64,000 nucleotides of DNA from Paenibacillus sp. JZ16 (GCF_015326965.1 NZ_CP017659.1:6523001-6587000), one strand, 5' to 3'. Positions 44,031 through 54,044 are shown, numbered from the stretch's first letter. Notes: a model not told the origin generated them from the sequence alone. Numbers and translations are program-made.

Positions 44031-45143
44031 CTATAAATCCAGCTCCATTTTGACCACTAATCTTTGATCTTGGCTGGATACCTGCGTTGCTTTTAAGAAA
44101 GACACCAGCTGCTTGGGATAAAAGTTCATGTCGAATTCTTCCTGCAGCGCTTTGCGCGTGGTGTCAGGCAATTCCAGCCGATTGAACACAAGTTTGTCGA
44201 CTTGGAACATGATGGCATTCTCCGGTTCGTTAATCACGGTGTATTTTCCTTCAATCAGAAGCGAGAGATTTCCGCTCTCACCCGAAGCAATTACTTTTCC
44301 ATCGTCAAAATGGAAAGCAAAGCTGTTAAAGATTTCATCTTCAGATCTTAAAAATGCGTTGAGATCATCCTCATGGATATCGATGGTGTACTCCTTGCCG
44401 TTTGTTTTCAACATATTCTTGCTTCCCTGAACAAATTGCGGCAAATTCTCCATGGCGCTGGCTAAAGCCTGGAAGTGACGCTTTACCTCATACAGGCCCA
44501 CGTTCTCCCAATAAAGGGTGAACTCCTCAATCAATTTCTTCATGGCATCCGGGTTGCCGCTGGCTGTCAGTGCTCCGTCAACCTGCTGTTCAAGCGCCAC
44601 CACCCGTTCACGCTGCTTGACAAGGCTGTCCTTTACATCGACGAGCTGAGAAGCATTGCGTGCGGCTTCAGCCTGGGCGGAGGCAAGGGAGCGGTACTGA
44701 AGGTTATATTCCGCAAGTGTATCCCGATCATTTTGAATAATCATATCGTAAAAGTCCATGATCCGGAAAAAACCGGCTAAGTCTTTTGCAGACAACAGCA
44801 TGAAGAATAAGTTATCCCGCTCACCCATGTAATATGACCGAAGGACGGCAGCCGCCCGATCTCGCCGGTCTTCGATTCGCAAGCCCATATCCTGAATTTT
44901 AATTTGCAGTTCGCTCTGGAGCTGCTGCAATTCGGCGATACGTTTGGTTATCCGTTCGATTTCATGATCGATCTCCACAATGGAGAGGCTGTCCTCCAGA
45001 AGTTTGCGCGCCTCTTCCGAATCAGGCATAACCGGGCTTGCATCCTGCTCGGAATATACGGAAGCGGGAGCTCCTATGAAGCAGAACAACAGGGTTATAC
45101 ACAGCATGACCGGGAGGAGAGGTTGTTTTATTCGTACATTCAA
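44031..45143 (-). CDS. Secreted coiled-coil protein with PcsB/CwlO-like N-terminal region
   Basis: This 370-residue protein has a signal peptide (LLPVMLCITLLFCFIGAPASVYS), a coiled-coil region of about 170 residues (HEIERITKRIAELQQLQSELQIKIQDMGLRIEDR..., split here as IERITKRIAELQQL and beyond) resembling the N-terminal part of PcsB and CwlO, and a C-terminal domain of unknown type (TIDIHEDDLNAFLRSEDEI...). No NlpC/P60, CHAP or peptidase M23 domain is present, so it is not a hydrolase by itself. It could regulate a cell wall hydrolase. Identity beyond that is not clear. Confidence 0.7.
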   Translation of the reverse strand: MNVRIKQPLLPVMLCITLLFCFIGAPASVYSEQDASPVMPDSEEARKLLEDSLSIVEIDHEIERITKRIAELQQLQSELQIKIQDMGLRIEDRRDRAAAVLRSYYMGERDNLFFMLLSAKDLAGFFRIMDFYDMIIQNDRDTLAEYNLQYRSLASAQAEAARNASQLVDVKDSLVKQRERVVALEQQVDGALTASGNPDAMKKLIEEFTLYWENVGLYEVKRHFQALASAMENLPQFVQGSKNMLKTNGKEYTIDIHEDDLNAFLRSEDEIFNSFAFHFDDGKVIASGESGNLSLLIEGKYTVINEPENAIMFQVDKLVFNRLELPDTTRKALQEEFDMNFYPKQLVSFLKATQVSSQDQRLVVKMELDL

Positions 45144-45253
45144 ACGGGAGTCCTCCTTGAATGGTTGTTAGTCGAAAGGAATCCAACCGCTGTTTGTCCC
45201 TTCATTTTAACCAATATATGACGTATACGACTCAATTATCAACCTTTGGGCAT

Positions 45254-45294
45254 TAAAAAAGCGATCCGGCAGCTAAAGCACCTGATCGCTCTTT
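45254..45294 (-). terminator. Intrinsic terminator of the minus-strand DUF2626 gene
   Basis: On the minus strand AGCGATC pairs with GATCGCT (45284-45290 / 45260-45266), followed by six T residues. Confidence 0.8.
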
Positions 45295-45398
45295 TAAGTA
45301 CTCTCATTCTCTAATCGCAAGGAAAATCCACCAGCGTGCCCCAGTTTGTCCAGGTTGAGCGCAGGCGGATCACAAACATCGCTTGCATGGTTTACCTA

Positions 45399-45635
45399 TT
45401 AGAGTGGTTTGCCCATAATGAAGACCGTCCAATAGCTAAAGCCTGTGAAGGTCACGATCATATAAGCCCAGAAGAGAAGAATATAGGTTCTCTCCGTGAA
45501 TTTCAAATATCCCAGGATCACGAAAAATGCAGTCTGCAGGAAGAAAAGCAGTGCCATTTCAATATGATCTCCGGCAAAGGCCATCAACCCGATAGTCAGG
45601 GTGAAAAAGCCAAGGACTCGAAACATCCGTGCCAC
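45399..45635 (-). CDS. DUF2626 family membrane protein (YqgY-like)
   Basis: This protein of about 78 residues has three hydrophobic segments and the DUF2626 pattern RMFRVLGFFTLTIGLMAFAG and FLKFTER-like YLKFTERTYILLFWAY. The start is taken as GTG 45635, with GAGGAGG six bases upstream; a longer in-frame ATG (45683) would add 16 residues and include that site. Function is unknown. It has its own good promoter and terminator. Confidence 0.85.
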   Translation of the reverse strand: MARMFRVLGFFTLTIGLMAFAGDHIEMALLFFLQTAFFVILGYLKFTERTYILLFWAYMIVTFTGFSYWTVFIMGKPL

Positions 45636-45681
45636 GATTATATCCTCCTCTCGTATGTACGCACATAATGCTGCTATGAAC

Positions 45682-45710
45682 ATTATAGCGTTATGGGAAA
45701 AACGTGTAAA
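45682..45710 (-). promoter_or_regulatory. SigA-type promoter of the DUF2626 gene
   Basis: On the minus strand TTTACA (45710-45705), a 17-base spacer and TATAAT (45687-45682), about 46 bases before the start codon. The remaining 260 bases up to the regulator gene at 45977 show no other gene. Confidence 0.8.
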
Positions 45711-45976
45711 CGCCTAACTCAAGAAAACCCTTTATTTTTTATTATTAACCAGAAGCAGGACGTTGAATTCGTGAATAATTTGGACGAATCTTCCCTTTTG
45801 CCTTCGTAAGAGTATGATCTGTAATCAAAATGGAAATACATTTTAGTATCAAATAGATTCTATGAACTCTATGAGAGGCATAGAAATGAATTAAGCAGTT
45901 TTTATACCCTATTCAGCAGCCGATTTACGGTATTGAAGACGGTTATTTTAGGATGTCGTTAGGAGGGTTTTATGGT

Positions 45977-46627
45977 ATGTCAGCAGTGAGACAGGATGCA
46001 TGGAGTGCAGAGGACGACCTAATATTGGCGGAGGTGACCCTTCGTCATATTCGTGAGGGCAGCACCCAATTGGCTGCCTTTGAGGAAGTGGGAGAAAGAA
46101 TCGGCCGGACATCGGCGGCTTGTGGATTTCGTTGGAACAGCTGCGTTCGCAAGAAATATGAGGATGCTATCAGCTTGGCGAAATCTCAGCGTCAAAAGAG
46201 AAGTTATTATAAAAAACAGCCTTCGGTAAGCGGACCGCAGGTTGCCGGTTTGGCTGCTCCGGAACTGGAGCACGATGTCTATAAGAATGATGGTGCAAGC
46301 GAAGAAACACTGTCCATCGATGCCGTTATCCGTTTCCTTCGTCAGTGGAAGGGCGGGCTTCAGGAAAGTTCACGTCAGTATAAATTGCTTGAGAAGAACT
46401 TGCGTGAAAAAGAGGAAGAGCTTTCAAGACTCCGCAGTGAGAATCAAAGGTTATTGAAGGAAGTCAGCGAAGTGAAAACGGACTATCATGTGGTCAATGA
46501 CGATTATAAGGCACTGATTCAGATTATGGATCGGGCACGCAGACTTGCTTTCTTAAATGAAGAAGACGAGGAACTTAAGACACGCTTTAAAATGGACGCA
46601 AATGGTAACCTAGAACGAATTGAATAG
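45977..46627 (+). CDS. RsfA/GerR family sporulation transcription factor
   Basis: This 216-residue protein starts MSAVRQDAWSAEDDLILAE, a Myb/SANT-like helix-turn-helix domain typical of RsfA-family regulators, with a second helical part (AACGFRWNSCVRKKYEDAI) and a coiled coil (LLEKNLREKEEELSRLRSEN). ATG 45977 follows AGGAGG (45961-45966). In B. subtilis the related GerR is encoded just before panE, as here, so it is likely the GerR equivalent, active in the mother cell. Target genes cannot be read from the sequence. Confidence 0.87.
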   Translation: MSAVRQDAWSAEDDLILAEVTLRHIREGSTQLAAFEEVGERIGRTSAACGFRWNSCVRKKYEDAISLAKSQRQKRSYYKKQPSVSGPQVAGLAAPELEHDVYKNDGASEETLSIDAVIRFLRQWKGGLQESSRQYKLLEKNLREKEEELSRLRSENQRLLKEVSEVKTDYHVVNDDYKALIQIMDRARRLAFLNEEDEELKTRFKMDANGNLERIE

Positions 46628-46766
46628 GTAAAGATTAGCTTGCTCCAGCCGTAACCCGCATTAGTGCATTTCATGCGCTTGGCGGGTTATTTGTGCGTAT
46701 AGGAGATTATTCTGATATATACTAGGACTAGTACTTTGTGGTTGATTACAATAATGGGGGATTATC

Positions 46767-47723
46767 ATGAATATCCATATTATCGGAGCCGGCTCATTGG
46801 GGCTGTTATATGCGGGAAAACTTGCGGATTCAGGCTGCCGTGTCACGCTATGGTGTCGAAGCGAGGAGCAGGCGGACAAGCTTCGGGCTTCCGGCATAAC
46901 CATCGAGGAGCCGGGCAGGCACCAGGTCGTTGACGCCCATGCTTTCTCGGTCAGCTCATGGTCATCCTTTGCCGAGTCGGGTGGCGGGGCCGATGCGGAT
47001 TATCTTTTCCTCATGCTGAAGCAGCAAGGGATCGAAGAGATGGCAACGGAGATGCTGGCTCCATTTGGGCAAGATCACCGCAGACTCCTATGTTTTCAGA
47101 ACGGTACAGGCCATTTGGAGCGGCTTCAGGACCTGCTGCCGATGTGGACGCTCTACGCCGCCATTACGACGGAAGGGGCCAAGCGTACAAGCAGCGTCTC
47201 CGTTTTGCACGCCGGTCACGGAACGACGACAATCGGCAAAATGAAACCTGCCGGGAGCTCATTAGATGCCTTCTCTCAGGATGATCATGAAATTAAGCTT
47301 GTTAAACAGCTGAATAGAGCAGGATTTGAAGCTTTTTTGTCGAATGAAATGGATGAGATGATTAATCGTAAACTGCTGATCAACGCGGTCATTAATCCTT
47401 TGACAGCATTGTGGCGGATTCCTAATGGAGAGCTGTTAACTTCCCCAGAACGAGTCAGGCTTATGGAGCAGTTATATAATGAAGGGATCGCCGTATATGA
47501 AGCGGCTGGAATTCCTTATGGAAGCGGGCTTTGGGAATGGATCCTATCCGTCTGCCAATCGACTTCAGGTAACACGTCTTCCATGCTTAAGGATGTAATG
47601 GACGGCAGAACGACGGAGGTTGCCTGGATTAACGGTAGCATTGTCCGTTTGGGTCAAAAATATGGCATTTCTGTGCCAAAACACGAGCTGATCACACAGC
47701 TCATCGAGGGGATGAATACATAG
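46767..47723 (+). CDS. panE: 2-dehydropantoate 2-reductase
   Basis: This 318-residue protein has an N-terminal NADPH-binding motif (IHIIGAGSLGLLYAGKLADSG) and conserved segments LMLKQQ, FQNGTGHLERL, and KLLINAVINPLTAL with the catalytic-domain Lys. It reduces ketopantoate to pantoate in vitamin B5 and CoA synthesis. ATG 46767 follows TGGGGGATTATC. The protein shows the family layout, though paralogues of this family can have other substrates. Confidence 0.9.
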   Translation: MNIHIIGAGSLGLLYAGKLADSGCRVTLWCRSEEQADKLRASGITIEEPGRHQVVDAHAFSVSSWSSFAESGGGADADYLFLMLKQQGIEEMATEMLAPFGQDHRRLLCFQNGTGHLERLQDLLPMWTLYAAITTEGAKRTSSVSVLHAGHGTTTIGKMKPAGSSLDAFSQDDHEIKLVKQLNRAGFEAFLSNEMDEMINRKLLINAVINPLTALWRIPNGELLTSPERVRLMEQLYNEGIAVYEAAGIPYGSGLWEWILSVCQSTSGNTSSMLKDVMDGRTTEVAWINGSIVRLGQKYGISVPKHELITQLIEGMNT

Positions 47724-47735
47724 GGGGTCTTTAGC

Positions 47736-48122
47736 ATGGGTTTTTTGCAGGGGCTGTTTCACACATTAAGTCTTTTTCCGTTCATTCCGTTTTTACTGGT
47801 GTATTTCATTGTCTTGCAAAGAAATAAAAATCGAAAGCAAGCGCTGGAGCTGGCCATGGATGTAACCACATTTTTCATGCTGTTTTCCGTCTCCGCCTTG
47901 TTTAATAATACATTCCAGTCCAAATTCGGGTTCTATCTCATTCTCCTCATGCTGCTCATTGCAGCGGGGCTGATCGGCAGTGCGCAGAACCGCTGGAAAG
48001 GCAAGGTTAACGGTAAGAGGCTGCTGCGCGCCGTGTGGCGTCTGGGTTTTGTCAGCATGAGTTTTGGTTATATAGTTTTTACATTTTTTGGTCTCCTCTC
48101 CTACATAATTAAGATGATGTAA
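47736..48122 (+). CDS. DUF3397 family membrane protein
   Basis: This 128-residue protein has four hydrophobic helices (FPFIPFLLVYFIVLQ; MDVTTFFMLFSVSALFNN; FYLILLMLLIAAGLIG; FGYIVFTFFGLLSYII) separated by a Lys/Arg-rich loop, the pattern of DUF3397. It follows panE by 12 bases and is probably co-transcribed. Function is unknown. A terminator closes the unit. Confidence 0.82.
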   Translation: MGFLQGLFHTLSLFPFIPFLLVYFIVLQRNKNRKQALELAMDVTTFFMLFSVSALFNNTFQSKFGFYLILLMLLIAAGLIGSAQNRWKGKVNGKRLLRAVWRLGFVSMSFGYIVFTFFGLLSYIIKMM

Positions 48123-48152
48123 GTACAATCTAATAACTAGTATTATATGATA

Positions 48153-48187
48153 AATCTGTTTGATCTCTGGGTCAGGCAGATTTTTCA
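48153..48187 (+). terminator. Intrinsic terminator after the panE unit
   Basis: AATCTGTTTGA (48153-48163) pairs with TCAGGCAGATT (48172-48182), with two G-U pairs, and T residues follow. Confidence 0.75.
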
Positions 48188-48271
48188 ATTTATTGATTTC
48201 TGGATTTTTTTGACCACTGGTTGTATAATCGATAAGCATATACCTAAAATCTATGAGGGGGATACCGCAAG

Positions 48272-49933
48272 ATGAAGAAACAAAAGAAATTACTGCTTCT
48301 CATGACGCTAATTCTTGCTTTCAGCTCGGTTTTGGCAGCGTGTGGAGCTGACAAGAACGAAGGCGCTAATAACGGCGGAACGGCGGACAAGCCTAAAGAG
48401 CAAGTCTTCCGTATGAACCTTGCTTCCGACCCTCCTACATTGGATCCGGGCTTGGCTCAGGATAACACGTCGAATACGGTAATCAGTGCTGTATTTGAAG
48501 GTTTGGTTCGGAAGGGTGCAGATGGCTCTGAAGAGCCTGGCGTAGCCGAAAAATGGGATATTTCTGAAGATGGATTGAAATATGTCTTCACCCTTCGCAA
48601 AGATGCCAAATGGAGTAACGGCGATTCAGTAACAGCCAAAGATTTTGAGTATGCATGGAAACGCGTACTTGATCCGAACTTTACTCCTGCATCACCATAT
48701 GCGTATCAGCTCTATTACATCAAAAACGCTGAAGCTTACAATCTTGGAGAGATCAAAGACGCCAATGAAGTCGGCGTAAAAGCAACCGATGACTATACGC
48801 TCGAAGTTACGCTGGCAAACCCAACGCCATACTTCCTCAGCTTGATGTCATTCCAAACCTACTTCCCGATTCACAGCTCTGTTGAAGGTAATGCTTCTTG
48901 GGCAACGAAACCGGAAACATTGATCGGTAATGGTCCGTTCAAAGTTTCACAAATGACCAAAGGTCAAAAGATCGAGCTTGTGAAGAACGACCAATATTGG
49001 GACAAGGATGGAATCAAACTTGAAAAAGTTCAAATGAGTATCGTGAACAGCTCGGCAACTGAACTTTCAAGCTATCGTAACGATGAATTGGATTATGCAG
49101 GACATCCAACAGGAAACATTCCGACGGATCAGCTCAATGCGATCAAGAAGGAATTGGGCGATGAACTGATGATCAAAGGGATTTCATCAACGTATTTCTA
49201 TATCTTTAACACAACAGAAGAACCATTTGACAACGTGAACATCCGGAAAGCATTTGCCATGGCGATTGATCGTCAGGCGATCGTAGAGAAAATCACGCAA
49301 GGTGGACAACTTCCTGCACACGGTTTTGTTCCTCCTGGTATCAAAGGTGAGTCCGACGAGTACCGTAAAGAGGTGCCGGATACTTACTTCGATGAAAATC
49401 TTGAAGAAGCTAAGAAACTGCTCGAGCAAGGTATGAAGGAAAAAGGCTATACCACATTGCCGGAAGTTACTCTGATCCATAACTCCGATGACAACCACAA
49501 GAAAATTGCGCTTGCTATCGCAGATATGTGGAAGAATAACCTCGGTGTTACTGTGAAGGTACAAAACCAAGAGTGGGGCGTATTCCTGAAGAACCGTACG
49601 GATTTGAACTATCAAGTTGCCCGTTCCGGTTGGGGAGCAGATTATAACGACCCGATGACTTATATCGATATGTGGACATCCAACGGTGGTAACAACGATA
49701 CGGGCTTCAAAAACGAAGAATATGACAAACTTGTGAAGGATGCTTATGCAACTAGCGATAACGCTAAACGCATGGAGCTGATGTCCAAAGCTGAGAAAAT
49801 TCTCGTTGAAGAAAACCAAGTTGTAATGCCGATCTACTATTACTCCAGCGTGTCCCTGGTTAAACCATGGGTGAAGAATCTGCATCTGGATTATAAGGGT
49901 GATATCGATTTCACACGTGCATATATTGAGTAG
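48272..49933 (+). CDS. oppA: Oligopeptide ABC transporter, substrate-binding lipoprotein
   Basis: This 553-residue protein has a lipobox signal (SSVLAACG, Cys at residue 24) and the SBP family 5 pattern (FRMNLASDPPTLDPGLAQDNTS; NVNIRKAFAMAIDRQAIV; NYQVARSGWGADYNDP). It captures oligopeptides outside the membrane and passes them to OppBC. GAGGGGGATACC precedes the ATG. The gene heads a complete opp set; a hairpin terminator after it should reduce expression of the membrane parts relative to the binding protein. Confidence 0.94.
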   Translation: MKKQKKLLLLMTLILAFSSVLAACGADKNEGANNGGTADKPKEQVFRMNLASDPPTLDPGLAQDNTSNTVISAVFEGLVRKGADGSEEPGVAEKWDISEDGLKYVFTLRKDAKWSNGDSVTAKDFEYAWKRVLDPNFTPASPYAYQLYYIKNAEAYNLGEIKDANEVGVKATDDYTLEVTLANPTPYFLSLMSFQTYFPIHSSVEGNASWATKPETLIGNGPFKVSQMTKGQKIELVKNDQYWDKDGIKLEKVQMSIVNSSATELSSYRNDELDYAGHPTGNIPTDQLNAIKKELGDELMIKGISSTYFYIFNTTEEPFDNVNIRKAFAMAIDRQAIVEKITQGGQLPAHGFVPPGIKGESDEYRKEVPDTYFDENLEEAKKLLEQGMKEKGYTTLPEVTLIHNSDDNHKKIALAIADMWKNNLGVTVKVQNQEWGVFLKNRTDLNYQVARSGWGADYNDPMTYIDMWTSNGGNNDTGFKNEEYDKLVKDAYATSDNAKRMELMSKAEKILVEENQVVMPIYYYSSVSLVKPWVKNLHLDYKGDIDFTRAYIE

Positions 49934-49967
49934 TCTTTTGTAAAACCATTTATAAAAGGTTACGGTT

Positions 49968-50017
49968 CGGGATATATATGTGGGGCATTTAAACCTCATA
50001 TATATCCCGATTTTTTT
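49968..50017 (+). terminator. Attenuating terminator between oppA and oppB
   Basis: CGGGATATATATG (49968-49980) pairs perfectly with CATATATATCCCG (49997-50009), followed by seven T residues. It probably gives partial read-through into oppBCDF, or oppBCDF has its own promoter. Confidence 0.85.
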
Positions 50018-50142
50018 GTATGAGCGCAAGGTTTCCAAATCTTGTGTCCGTTGGTGAAAGTTAAGGGATGCCAGTTCCGTTCTAGAATAATACAATTATA
50101 TAGACGGCTTGGTTTAGAACAACTGATCAGGAGGCTAGCGAA

Positions 50143-51075
50143 ATGCTGAGGTATGTGGCGAGTAAGTTTTTTTATATGCTTGTATCGTTGTTCATACTGA
50201 TCTCAGCCACTTTTTTTCTTATGAAAGCCATACCGGGCGATCCGTTTATGGGAGAGAAAAAGCCATCGCCTGAAATTTTGGCGAGGCTGATGGAGCAGTA
50301 TGATTTAGATAAACCGGTATTTCAGCAATATACGAAATACTTGGGCAATATCGTTCAAGGTGACTTTGGTTTGTCTATGAAGAAACAGGGACAGTCCGTC
50401 ACGGATATTATTGTTGACACATTTGGCCCTTCACTCCGGTTGGGTCTTATCGCGATCGTAGTATCCGTTATCGTGGGTGTCCTGCTAGGGATGCTTGCAG
50501 CTCTGTATCACCGCAAGCTGATTGACAACATCGCCATGATCATCTCGGTTCTCGGCATCGCAGTACCGAGTTTCGTGCTTGCGTCATTGTTGCAATACGT
50601 TCTCGCAGAGAAAGCGGGCATTTTCAATGTTATGGGCTTTGAAGGACCACTCGACTACGTGCTCCCTGTTATGGCCCTGTCAGCTCAACCGATTGCGTTT
50701 ATCGCACGATTAACGCGATCCAGCATGCTGGAAGTGCTGCATTCGGATTATATCAAGACGGCGAAGGCCAAGGGTCTCAACTGGTTCGCCATTATGTTCC
50801 GTCACGTCATCCGTAACGGCATCTTGCCAGTCGTAACGTACGTCGGGCCAATGACAGCGAACATCATTACCGGTTCGGTCGTTATTGAACAGATCTTCGG
50901 CATTGGCGGCATTGGCAAACAGTTTGTTGAAAGTATCACAAACCGCGATTATACAGTCATTATGGGAATTACCATATTCTACGGCATCTTGCTGATGCTG
51001 GCGCGTTTCGTTACAGATATCGTATATGTATTTGTGGATCCACGCATTAAATTGACCGGCGGAAAGGAGAGGTAG
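50143..51075 (+). CDS. oppB: Oligopeptide ABC transporter permease OppB
   Basis: This 310-residue protein has six membrane helices, an N-terminal FFLMKAIPGDPF segment and the EAA-type cytoplasmic loop (DYIKTAKAKGLNWFAIMFRHVIRNG) that contacts the ATPases. It forms the channel with OppC. AGGAGGCTAGCGAA precedes the ATG. It lies two bases before oppC. Confidence 0.95.
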   Translation: MLRYVASKFFYMLVSLFILISATFFLMKAIPGDPFMGEKKPSPEILARLMEQYDLDKPVFQQYTKYLGNIVQGDFGLSMKKQGQSVTDIIVDTFGPSLRLGLIAIVVSVIVGVLLGMLAALYHRKLIDNIAMIISVLGIAVPSFVLASLLQYVLAEKAGIFNVMGFEGPLDYVLPVMALSAQPIAFIARLTRSSMLEVLHSDYIKTAKAKGLNWFAIMFRHVIRNGILPVVTYVGPMTANIITGSVVIEQIFGIGGIGKQFVESITNRDYTVIMGITIFYGILLMLARFVTDIVYVFVDPRIKLTGGKER

Positions 51076-51077
51076 AC

Positions 51078-52028
51078 ATGGAGAAAGAACAAAGTATGCC
51101 TCATCCTGCGGCACTAAACTTAAAGCCTGAAGATTTTCAGAAAATTGGTCCTGATGAGAAACAATCCGAGGTAATACAGCGTGAAAGTTTGTCCTCCTGG
51201 AGAGATTCCTGGGAAAGATTGCGCAAGAACAAGCTTGCTATGACGGGCTTGGTTATTATGATCCTGATTGTCATCATGGCCATTATCGGCCCGATGATCT
51301 CGAACTATGATTATGAAACGAATGATTTGATGAATACGAATATGCCGCCTTCATCAGAACATTGGTTTGGAACCGACGATCTGGGCCGCGACGTTTTTGT
51401 TCGTACCTGGATGGGAGCTCGGATATCCTTGACCGTTGGTCTTGCAGCTGCTGCGATTGACTTGATGATTGGTGTAATATATGGCGGCATCATGGGTTAT
51501 TTCGGTGGCCGTGTCGATGAGTTCATGAATAAGTTTGCAGAAATTTTGTATTCCATTCCGTATCTGCTCGTTACGATTTTGCTGCTGGTTGTATTCGAAC
51601 CAAGTTTAGGAACGATCATACTCGCCTTAACCATCACCGGGTGGATTAACATGTCCTGGATTGTGCGGGGCGAGATTATGCAGCTGAAGAGCAGAGAATA
51701 TGTCCTCGCCTCACGTTCGATGGGAGCTGGAACCGCGCGCCTGTTGTTCCGGCATTTGATTCCGAATGCGATGGGTCCGATTATCGTTACCTTGACCCTG
51801 TCGGTTCCAAGCGCGATCTTTGCCGAGGCATTCCTGAGCTTCCTGGGTCTTGGAGTTCAAGCACCGGTTGCTTCATGGGGCTCCATGATTAATGATGCCC
51901 TGTCCGGATGGATGTACTATCCATGGCGGATGTTGTTCCCTGCTCTATTTATCAGCTTGACGATGTTAGCATTTAACATTTTCGGTGATGGATTGCGTGA
52001 TGCGCTTGATCCGAAATTGAAAAAATAG
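51078..52028 (+). CDS. oppC: Oligopeptide ABC transporter permease OppC
   Basis: This 316-residue protein has the OppC N-terminal cytoplasmic segment (SSWRDSWERLRKNKLAMTGLV), six membrane helices, the segment HWFGTDDLGRDVFVRTWMGARISL and the EAA loop (REYVLASRSMGAGTARLLFRHLIPN). It pairs with OppB. AAAGGAGAGGTAGAC precedes the ATG. Confidence 0.95.
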   Translation: MEKEQSMPHPAALNLKPEDFQKIGPDEKQSEVIQRESLSSWRDSWERLRKNKLAMTGLVIMILIVIMAIIGPMISNYDYETNDLMNTNMPPSSEHWFGTDDLGRDVFVRTWMGARISLTVGLAAAAIDLMIGVIYGGIMGYFGGRVDEFMNKFAEILYSIPYLLVTILLLVVFEPSLGTIILALTITGWINMSWIVRGEIMQLKSREYVLASRSMGAGTARLLFRHLIPNAMGPIIVTLTLSVPSAIFAEAFLSFLGLGVQAPVASWGSMINDALSGWMYYPWRMLFPALFISLTMLAFNIFGDGLRDALDPKLKK

Positions 52029-52041
52029 GAGGTGGGAAGGT

Positions 52042-53037
52042 ATGGAACCGATCTTGCAGGTAAAGGACCTCAACGTATCGTTTCGTGTTCGCGGCGGTGA
52101 AGTAAAGGCAGTCCGCGGCATGAATTTTGAAGTCGGCAAGGGGGAGACGGTTGCCATCGTCGGTGAGTCCGGAAGCGGTAAAAGTGTTACCGCCCAGACC
52201 ATTATGCGATTGATTCCGTCCCCGCCCTCAGAAATAAAAAAGGGTGAGGTCATTTTCCAAGGACAAGACCTTCTCAAAAAAACGAATAAACAAATGGAAG
52301 CGATTCGCGGCAAGGATATTGGAATGATCTTTCAGGATCCGATGACATCGCTGAATCCGACCATTAGAATAGGCAAACAAATCACAGAGGTGCTGATCAA
52401 GCACCAGGGAATGTCTTTCGCCGAAGCCAAAAAACACGCTATAGAAATGCTGAAGCTGGTGGGCATCAAAAATGCGGAGGAGCGCTTCAATCAGTATCCG
52501 CATGAGTTCTCCGGCGGTATGCGTCAGCGTGCAATGATCGCCATTGCGCTTGCATGTAAGCCGACCCTGCTGATTGCGGACGAACCGACAACGGCACTCG
52601 ACGTGACCATTCAGGCACAGATTATGGACGTTATGAAGGAAATGCAGGAACGTTTGGGCACATCGATCATTCTGATCACGCATGACCTCGGCGTTGTTGC
52701 CGGCATGTGTGACCGTGTCATCGTCATGTATGCAGGTGAAGTGGTGGAAACGGGAACGAAATGGGAGATTTTTAAAAATCCGCAGCATCCTTACACCAAA
52801 GGGTTGCTTCGTTCCATGCCGCGTCTGGATCAGAAGAAAGACGAACCGCTCATTCCGATTATCGGAACACCGCCGGATCTGATTAAACCACCTGTAGGCT
52901 GTCCGTTCGCTGCTCGCTGTGACGAAGCTATGCGAATTTGTGAACGGGTGGATCCAGGCGCAACGGAATTCAGCGACACGCACACGGCGCGCTGCTGGAA
53001 TCTGCATCCGATGGCGAAGGAGGCCCAAGGTTCATGA
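52042..53037 (+). CDS. oppD: Oligopeptide ABC transporter ATP-binding protein OppD
   Basis: This 331-residue ATPase has Walker A GESGSGKS, signature FSGGMRQR and Walker [14 protein letters not shown], and the C-terminal OppD extension with four spaced Cys ([21 protein letters not shown]...ARCW), which in this family binds an Fe-S cluster. It powers OppBC with OppF. It overlaps oppF by four bases. Confidence 0.96.
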   Translation: MEPILQVKDLNVSFRVRGGEVKAVRGMNFEVGKGETVAIVGESGSGKSVTAQTIMRLIPSPPSEIKKGEVIFQGQDLLKKTNKQMEAIRGKDIGMIFQDPMTSLNPTIRIGKQITEVLIKHQGMSFAEAKKHAIEMLKLVGIKNAEERFNQYPHEFSGGMRQRAMIAIALACKPTLLIADEPTTALDVTIQAQIMDVMKEMQERLGTSIILITHDLGVVAGMCDRVIVMYAGEVVETGTKWEIFKNPQHPYTKGLLRSMPRLDQKKDEPLIPIIGTPPDLIKPPVGCPFAARCDEAMRICERVDPGATEFSDTHTARCWNLHPMAKEAQGS

Positions 53038-53972
53038 AGGATAACCACTTGATTGAGGTAAAAGGCCTGAAGAAGTATTTTAACGTGGGCAAAGGCCAGG
53101 TTCTTAAAGCGGTTGACGATCTGAATTTCTTTATTCGTGAAGGCGAAACGCTTGGTATGGTGGGAGAGTCGGGTTGCGGTAAATCCACTGCAGGACGGAC
53201 GATTCTCCGCCTTTATGAGCCTACGGCCGGCAGCGTTAATTTTAACGGAACGGATATTTACAAGCTGTCTCCGGGCAAAATGAAGGCGATGCGCCGCGAT
53301 ATGCAGATGATCTTCCAGGATCCGTATGCCTCGCTGAACCCAAGATTCACAGTGTCGGATATTATCGGGGAAGCTCTGGATATTCACGGTATGGCCGGCA
53401 GCCGCGCCGAACGCAAGAAGCGGATTGAGGAGCTGCTGGATATGGTCGGCTTGAATAGTGACCACTCGACGCGCTACCCTCATGAATTCTCGGGCGGTCA
53501 GCGTCAACGGATCGGGATTGCCCGTGCTCTCGCGGTGAACCCTAAATTTATCATCTGTGATGAGCCGATCTCGGCGCTCGACGTTTCGATTCAGGCGCAG
53601 GTTGTTAACCTGCTTAAAGATTTGCAGGACCGACTTGGCCTGACCTATCTCTTCATTGCGCATGACCTGTCCATGGTTAAGCATATCAGTGACCGGGTAG
53701 CGGTTATGTATTTGGGTAAAATGGTGGAGCTGGCAGACAGTGAAGAGCTGTATGCAAATCCGATCCATCCATATACCAAAACCTTGTTGTCCGCGATTCC
53801 GATTCCGGATCCGGAAATTGAGGCAAACAAAAAGCGGCTCAAGCTGGAAGACGATATGCAGGGGCCGATTTCAGCTGCCAAAGGCGAAGACGGAACGGTT
53901 CAACTGGACGTGAAGGATTCGGAATTGGTTGAAGTGTCCAAAGGACACTGGGTTGCAAAAGCCTACGCTTGA
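53034..53972 (+). CDS. oppF: Oligopeptide ABC transporter ATP-binding protein OppF
   Basis: This 312-residue ATPase has Walker A GESGCGKS, signature FSGGQRQR, Walker [13 protein letters not shown] and the OppF-type tail ([20 protein letters not shown]). The ATG overlaps the TGA of oppD (ATGA). It is the last gene of the transporter and is followed by a strong terminator. Confidence 0.96.
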   Translation: MKDNHLIEVKGLKKYFNVGKGQVLKAVDDLNFFIREGETLGMVGESGCGKSTAGRTILRLYEPTAGSVNFNGTDIYKLSPGKMKAMRRDMQMIFQDPYASLNPRFTVSDIIGEALDIHGMAGSRAERKKRIEELLDMVGLNSDHSTRYPHEFSGGQRQRIGIARALAVNPKFIICDEPISALDVSIQAQVVNLLKDLQDRLGLTYLFIAHDLSMVKHISDRVAVMYLGKMVELADSEELYANPIHPYTKTLLSAIPIPDPEIEANKKRLKLEDDMQGPISAAKGEDGTVQLDVKDSELVEVSKGHWVAKAYA

Positions 53973-54005
53973 ATAAACGGACCTCAGTATGAGGAAGCAG
54001 CTTCA

Positions 54006-54044
54006 AGAATAGCCGCTGGCATCGTGCCGGCGGCTTATTCTTTT
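54006..54044 (+). terminator. Intrinsic terminator of the opp operon
   Basis: AGAATAGCCGCTGGCA pairs with TGCCGGCGGCTTATTCT (imperfect at one position), and T residues follow. Confidence 0.85.

Noticed and set aside
52830..53768. Minus-strand open frame across oppD and oppF
   Set aside because: Shadow of two ABC ATPase genes with all motifs.
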